Of a DNA stretch of 64,000 nt, positions 58,947-64,000 are shown in pieces. The DNA lies in the NCBI GenBank assembly GCA_034440575.1, contig JAOTOL010001659.1, positions 4,185,001 to 4,249,000 of the forward strand. Reading direction: 5' to 3'. This DNA is from Imbricaverruca yamaguchii. Its lineage: Eukaryota; Arthropoda; Thecostraca; Neoverrucidae. Under the pieces are notes generated by a model that saw nothing but the letters and a program-made list of their open reading frames with translations, was not told where the DNA came from and did no database searches. Position 1 is the first letter of the stretch. The number at the start of each line of letters is the position of its first letter. The translations under genes and the position numbers were made by a program.

Positions 58947-59186
58947 ATGGAGGACACTGAAAACGAATGTGTGAAGTGCAGATACGGGAAGTGCCGACAT
59001 GTTGATCGTACAAGTGCCAATGGCGGAGAGGGGCTGGGGTGCACGGTGTGCGGACTAGAGGATTACGGGCATGGAAAGAAACGGGTCGTGGCGAAAACAG
59101 CTTGGATCTTCGATTATCCACTCGTAGAAATGACCGTATCGACCCATCACACATCTGGCCTGCCGAGTGATGCAAGTCTTGGATGA
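58947..59186 (+). CDS. Small Cys-rich ORF, unknown function
   Basis: ATG in a strong context (G at -3 and +4) opens 79 codons. The product begins MEDTENECVKCRYGKC and continues with GLGCTVCGLEDYGHGKKR; five Cys in CxxCx4C and CxxC arrangements plus His could bind a metal, but the spacing matches no family I can name. The C-terminal half has no Cys. The minus strand is open too (58915-59259), so coding is uncertain. It could be a single-exon microprotein, an exon of a larger gene or chance. Confidence 0.25.
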   Translation: MEDTENECVKCRYGKCRHVDRTSANGGEGLGCTVCGLEDYGHGKKRVVAKTAWIFDYPLVEMTVSTHHTSGLPSDASLG

Positions 59187-59289
59187 GCGGGGTCCTTGGT
59201 GTGAACAATGAGTGGGAGGCCAACCCGGATGGATCGCTCCCTATCAAGTTGCTCGACATGTCCTTTAGAGCACGCGTTCAGGTGCATAC

Positions 59290-59437
59290 AGTTCAGTTAA
59301 ACACATCGACCTTTGAGTCATGTAGCATCGCCAATCTCTCGCGCCGATTGATCGCGGGTGAAGAGTAGCGACAGGTGAGATTCGAACCCACAGCCTTTCG
59401 ATTGTGAGACGAGCGACTTACCACTAGGCTACTCGTC
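59290..59437 (-). mobile_element. tRNA-derived SINE, copy 1
   Basis: The minus-strand head 59437-59366 keeps an A box TAGCCTAGTGG and a B box GGTTCGAATCT. The anticodon loop CTCACAA would give CAC (valine), with a T-stem GTGGG/CTCAC. The acceptor and anticodon stems are mismatched, so it is not a functional tRNA. The body (GTCGCTACTCTT, GAGATTGGCGATGCTACA, GGTCGATGTGTTT) matches the copy at 47665-47820. Confidence 0.8.
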
Positions 59438-59454
59438 CCCTACTCGTACTCTGA

Positions 59455-59515
59455 TGTGCGCTATATGATCAACTTGATCGATGCGCCCCAAATTCCAAAT
59501 AATTAACTAACTTCG
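59455..59515. repeat. Dispersed module beside SINE
   Basis: GCGCTATATGATC and CCAAATAATTAACTAACTT match the tandem module at 36228-36395 in order. It lies directly 5' of the SINE head, so it could be the SINE's true 5' extension or an older element that hosted the insertion. Confidence 0.45.
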
Positions 59516-59519
59516 TTCG

Positions 59520-60535
59520 TACTGTGTCCGCAATAGGCATCGGCCTCGCTCCTGCTCTCAGAAACTTCTGCAAAAGTTTTTTTTTTGTCTATCAGCTTGG
59601 TATGGCATTTGCAAGTTATGAAAACCTGATATTTCCAAATGCATGTGCATGCTTATTGCGAGTGTTTCCTGAACGAAAATTGGTGTTTGGTCATGTAAAC
59701 ACTAACTCAATTTTGCATCCTAAGGATGCAAAATGCACATTACATGAGAATGCAGACCTCTTCCGACGGAAATGGAGGTTTTTCTCCAATTCATCTTTCC
59801 CTTCCAAGCGGACATGTCCACGCGCTGATTAATATAAAGTTCCACGATCCATATATTCCAGGGAATATAACTCTGAGCGAAACTTACTACTCTGTATACT
59901 GCAATGTATTCATTATTTCTCTGTCTCTACCACATTCCAGCAACCTCAATGCGCCGAGCCAAGTTTACTTTTGTCTTATTCGGTTGATCTATCGCTTACG
60001 GATGGACGTCCGGTCGCATGTTGATGGCACCTTCCTTATCTATGTTCTTTTCGTGCGCCAGAATTGGCCTTACCCAGAACAAGAATTACGCTACTTCCGG
60101 GTCATGCAATGCACGTGATTACACAATCAGCATGCCCGGGAGATTTGCATGCTGGTGCAGAATGCACACTGCGAAGCTGCCATTTCTTGCGTGCCTGGTT
60201 CTACACTCCCGTATCGCCTCGGCATCATGCAGTTAGTACATCTTGCTTATCATGGCCTACACAAATATTCGAGTCAAAGGTATCATGTGAGCTGCATCGT
60301 CATCACCAATGCAAGCGGTCGAAAACCTGCATTACAGGATGTATTCTCGGGAGCACAAAAATAGCCGTAATTGGTCCTATTATCTGGTTGGAAAATGATG
60401 CTGTCAGCGTCGACTCGTGCATACATGTTGCCATGTAATTACCTTGTCCCATAATAACGATAATATAATAATATCCGTGGTCGTGATGCCATTTTGCACG
60501 CTGCTACACTGCCAGCCTGGCAGCCCGGCGCAGCC
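59520..60535. other. Unrecognised DNA
   Basis: Includes the 12-bp inverted repeat ATTTTGCATCCT / AGGATGCAAAAT at 59710-59734 with a one-base centre. Open frames 59726-60118 and 60064-60438 have no recognised motifs. Confidence 0.4.
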
Positions 60536-60539
60536 ATGA

Positions 60540-60985
60540 AGTCGTGAAGAAGACTGGGTGTCGTGAGGAAGACGGAATCGTGAGGAAGACTGAATCGTGA
60601 GGAAGACAGGGAATCGTGAGGAAGACAGGGAATCGTGAGGACGACTGGGTGTCGCGAGGACGACTGGGTGTCGTGAGGACGACTGGGTGTCGTGAGGACG
60701 ACTGGGTGTCGTGAGGACGACTGGGTGTCGTGAGGACGACTGGGTGTCGTGAGGACGACTGGGTGTCGTGAGGACGACTGGGTGTCGTGAGGACGACTGG
60801 GTGTCGTGAGGACGACTGGGTGTCGTGAGGACGACTGGGTGTCGTGAGGACGACTGGGTGTCGTGAGGACGACTGGGTGTCGTGAGGACGACTGGGAATC
60901 GTGAGGAAGACAGGGAATCGTGAGGAAGACAGGGAATCGTGAGGAAGACTGGGTGTCGTGAGGAAGACTGGGTGTCGTGAGGCAG
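60540..60985. repeat. 19-bp minisatellite, about 23 copies
   Basis: Unit GTCGTGAGGACGACTGGGT; the outer copies carry GAAGACAGGGAATCGTGAG variants on both sides of a homogeneous core. The minus-strand open frames (19-residue repeat) are artefacts. Confidence 0.97.
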
Positions 60986-60999
60986 CCATCCGGGGTTAT

Positions 61000-61490
61000 C
61001 CAACTGGCCACACCACGGCGCGCAACAACGCGCGCGCCGCCACCGCTGTCCGCAGCTCGGTCCAGAATGACCCGCCGCTATTTCCAGCACTGCAGCCATG
61101 CGTCACTAATGTCTCTGGTCATTTGCAATCGCCGTGTGGTGCATGGCGCCCCCTCCCCGTCGGCAGCCCTGCTGAGATTGTGTCCGGCCGAGTTGTGGCC
61201 GACGGCCGGCAACAGTTGGCTCGCGACTCGGTGCGGGCTGGTGGCCGGCCGGCGCGACGGCCAAGTGGTAGCGAAACTCTCGCCGTAATAATCGGGAGCA
61301 GATACCGGCAGGCGGCCGGCCGGCCGATGCCGTGGTTTCACCTGCACGGCCGTGCCAGCCCGCGCCGGTCCGGGCTGGACGGCGCCGGTCCGGGCTGGTC
61401 GCCGCCGCCGCCGCCGCCGCCGGCCGGCCGGCCGGCCGGTCTCGGCTGTTGCGACCCGGCGGTGGAGCTCACTTTGTGGAGCTAGTCCAG
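61000..61490. other. CpG island adjoining 19-bp array
   Basis: CpG-dense with (CGC)n at 61400-61423 and (GGCC)n at 61421-61438. Open frames on both strands without recognised domains. Promoter-like by composition only. Confidence 0.45.
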
Positions 61491-61494
61491 GTTC

Positions 61495-62635
61495 GGTGGT
61501 TGGTTTCTGGGAGTCGCTTTCGACTCTGTTGGGTATGTTGGGTAGCTTCGATTGAAGCTATCCAACAGCCATTCGTCGAAACACAGGTGGATACAATTCA
61601 TGCAATTCATGCCAACGGGACGTTCTTAATTTAGCGTCCAGGTTCAAATACGTGGCCGAAGGCGATGAACGGCTCGGCAGACATTTAGACAACAAACGGC
61701 CAGTGGAGCTCCGTCTCGGGTGACTTCTGCGGCAGTGTTAATCGCGAGCCGCACGAACTCCAGTGCATTACATCAAATATCCTGACCGCACGCTTTGCAC
61801 ATGCAAACGTAATACTTCCTGCAATAATTACTCTCTTGGCGTTCATATATGCTTAGCAGGAAGGCCAGTGCAATAAAACAACGGCATGTTTGACTGGCAC
61901 ACCCGACCACAAGCCTAGCGGGTGTGGTCGCGGATTTGATTGAAGGACGTTGCATGGGATGGAGGTCGGTCGTGCAATGCACTGTCATTGGACGCATTCG
62001 CTCTTTGGAGTATTTGTCTTGCAACTTTGCATTATGTTCAATGTATTAAGATGTCGTGCATTGTTTTCCTACAGCGTGCGTTGTTTTGCATGCCTGTACA
62101 TTCATTTCTATCGTCCATCTGTCAAGCGTAAGATTGGGAAAATGCCTGATTAGACTGCAGCGGACAGACGTCTTGGGCATGATTGCAATGTTAATGTCGC
62201 ATAAATGGCGTCAGAATATGTTGTTGATCGTTACTTTTCAAGGTTTATGACGGTCGTTGACAATGCTAATGAATGCGCACGACTTACTGCATCCTTCGTT
62301 CCATGGTCGTCGTCGTGCATTTGTTTAGTTCGAATTTTGGCGTTGAAATCTACTGGGATTTGTGTGATCCGAGTTGACAACTGAAACAATTCATAATTCA
62401 CGTCGCTTGCCATTTGGAAAGGAAATGCAAAAGATGTCGATGAAATTGCTCAAAAGTGGTGATCAGCAGAAGTGGTCTCTGAACAGCAAAGCACTGCAAT
62501 TACGGGTACTCCGCCCGAGTCCACAGCCCTGGATCCAGTCATGTAGAGGGACAGCCTCCAAGAGCTAGGACAAAGTTGTGCGGTGCAACTGCAAGCTGGC
62601 CTCGCATAACATTGGGGCGAGCGGGAACTCAACCA
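61495..62635. other. Unrecognised DNA
   Basis: AT-leaning single-copy sequence without recognised features. Confidence 0.4.
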
Positions 62636-62639
62636 GCAC

Positions 62640-62895
62640 CAGCATCACCCAGCACCAGTGCCCGCACCACCCAGCGTCCATACCATTCAGCATCCACACC
62701 ACCCAACACCAACATACCAACATTCGCACCATCCAGAATCCTCACCCCACCAAGCGCCCGCACCATTTAGCGCCGGAGTCGGCACCAGCATCCAGCACCA
62801 GCATTTGCACCACCCAACATCTACACTCGGCACTAGCATCCGCACCACCCAGCATCCGCACCACACTGCACCGGCGCCGACGCCAGCATCCAACG
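62640..62895. repeat. Degenerate CACCACCCAGCATC repeat
   Basis: Irregular units around CACCACCCA(G/A)CATCC and ACCAGCATC. It abuts the left edge of the LINE fragment, so the LINE is truncated into it or the repeat has expanded there. Confidence 0.8.
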
Positions 62896-62896
62896 T

Positions 62897-64000
62897 ACGA
62901 GGTCTGCTCGGGGGGATGGGGGTCACGAGCGATTACCATCCGCGGTGGCTCCTGTTGCATCGTTCCACCATGCGGTCAAAACTGGACTACGCGTGTTTTA
63001 TATGCGACAGCGCATGTTCAACAAACAAACGACCACTAGATGTGATAAACCATTCGGCACTCCGCATTGGGACCGGCGCTTCCCGCTCTTCTCCTGTGAG
63101 CTTACTGGCTGAAGCCCGTGAGCCACCACTCTCAATCCGCCGCGAAATGCTTGGGATGCGCTACGCATGCAAACTACGTCAATTCTCGGGACATCCAGCC
63201 TATGCCCAGGTGTTCTCCCATCGGCTGATCGCAGCATTCGATCGAGCGAGCATTACGCATGGAATCTCCTTCTGCGTAAGTATGCGCAGACTCTTCGAAG
63301 GCAGCGAGATCAGATTGAGGAGTATTAGGTGGGTAAGTTTTCCACAAACACCGCCTTGGCAGGTGACTCATCAAACTATAGAGATGTCACACTCCGCGGT
63401 GAAGAAGGCACATGCAACGGAACACGATCGTCGGTCGCATGCTCTAGAGCACATAGCCTCCTTTGACGGATACGTCCCGATATATACAGACGGGTGGAAA
63501 ACTGATTCTGGTGTTGGCAGTGCGTTTGTGATTGGTTCCATGTCGCGATCTTTCTCTCTACCACCTCATGCAACGGTACACACTTCAGAGCTGGTTGCCA
63601 TCATCAAGGCACTCAGTTTTATAGAAGTATGTCGTTATACCTCGCATGCCATTTTTACTGATTCGCTCAGCAGTCTTGGGGCGCTACTGCAGTTTAGCCC
63701 ATTTGACCTCCTTGTACAGGATGTTCTGCAGCGTCTCGCAGCAGTGGCCCAAGCTGAGAAGGCTATTACCCTCTGTTGGATTCCGAGCCACGTCGACGTT
63801 GTGGGTAATGAGACAGCTGATGCTGCCGCGAAACGTGCCGCCCAAGCCCCATACCGGCGAGTTATGCCGCTCCCTGCGAGGGAATATCGCCGTTTATTCA
63901 CGACTTTTGTGTTTGAAAAATGGCAGAATAGCTGGAACAGTTTGGTGGACAACAAACTACGGACTATCGAGCCACGCCTTGCAGAGTGGGCCTCGTCCTA
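62897..64000 (+). CDS. Jockey-type LINE ORF2, 3' part: RT C-terminus and RNase H
   Basis: Open frame to the window end, about 367 codons, no stop. Codons 1-90 resemble the post-RT region of Jockey elements: LLHRSTMRSKLDYACF, then HSALRIGTGASRSSPV and AREPPLSIRREMLG. From about 63475 comes an RNase H domain with all expected acidic residues: Asp in IYTDGWK, Glu in TSELVAI, Asp in FTDSLSS, and WIPSHVDVVGNETAD supplying His and the last Asp. In active elements RNase H removes RNA template from the cDNA hybrid. An internal ATG lies at 62970 but the true start is upstream and lost; endonuclease and RT core are absent. The frame is intact where seen, so the copy is young. Confidence 0.9.

Noticed and set aside
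59366..59437. Functional tRNA-Val gene
   Set aside because: Good A/B boxes and anticodon loop, but acceptor and anticodon stems are mismatched and the sequence continues into a shared SINE body.
60404..61099. Ser/Pro-rich 231-codon minus-strand frame
   Set aside because: Generated by the 19-bp repeat, open in several minus frames; no recognisable flanking domain.

Overview
This window is eukaryotic nuclear DNA, most likely from an invertebrate animal. The evidence is non-LTR retrotransposon relics of CR1/Jockey type (one with an RNase H domain), a tRNA-derived SINE family, small DNA-transposon derivatives (a hAT-like MITE with an 8-bp target duplication and a TTAA-flanked inverted-repeat family), long CA/TA microsatellites, many minisatellites and several CpG-rich islands. 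There are no prokaryotic operons, ribosome binding sites, CRISPR arrays or plasmid genes. The Jockey-type RNase H and an arthropod-like initiator would suit an arthropod, but the phylum cannot be fixed from sequence reading alone.

Layout. 1-2.9 kb: decayed CR1-like LINE. 4.2-5.5 kb: broken Jockey-type reverse transcriptase with an insertion. 7.1-7.2 kb: minus-strand RT scrap. 7.8-8.1 and 9.2-10.0 kb: 31-bp and 36-bp minisatellites. 10.7-12.0, 15.0-15.9 and 16.6-16.8 kb: three copies of a TTAA-flanked family, the last inside a ~0.69-kb duplication that ends at 17.3 kb. 12.3-12.6 kb: (CA)n(TA)n. 18.5-19.4 kb: promoter-like segment plus 45-bp array. 20.4-21.9 kb: 30-bp array ending at a CpG island (22.0-22.4 kb) with promoter motifs and a signal-peptide first exon, the best host-gene candidate. 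23.05 kb: 63-bp hAT MITE, then a 40-bp array. 26-32 kb: alternating CpG-rich segments and arrays, including a 0.9-kb 18-bp repeat. 32-43 kb: mostly unrecognised single-copy DNA with small arrays, hairpins and an E-box minisatellite. 43.9-46.3 kb: an 18-bp array (~57 copies), CpG island and ~84-bp array. 47.7 kb: SINE copy. 48.2-48.9 kb: CpG island. 50.3-51.0 kb: higher-order minisatellite. 51-60 kb: mostly single copy with small arrays, a Cys-rich small ORF and a second SINE copy. 60.5-61.5 kb: 19-bp array and CpG island. 62.6 kb to the end: minisatellite, then an open Jockey-type ORF (RT C-terminus plus RNase H) running off the window.

Very little is confidently protein coding. The only sequence that is both recognisable and open is the terminal LINE fragment. 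Most long open frames lie in tandem arrays and are artefacts of unit length. The host-gene content probably consists of short exons around the CpG islands, which cannot be assembled into genes without transcript or homology data. I did not find a coherent new multi-gene system; the interesting material is repeat biology and regulatory-motif-bearing repeats.
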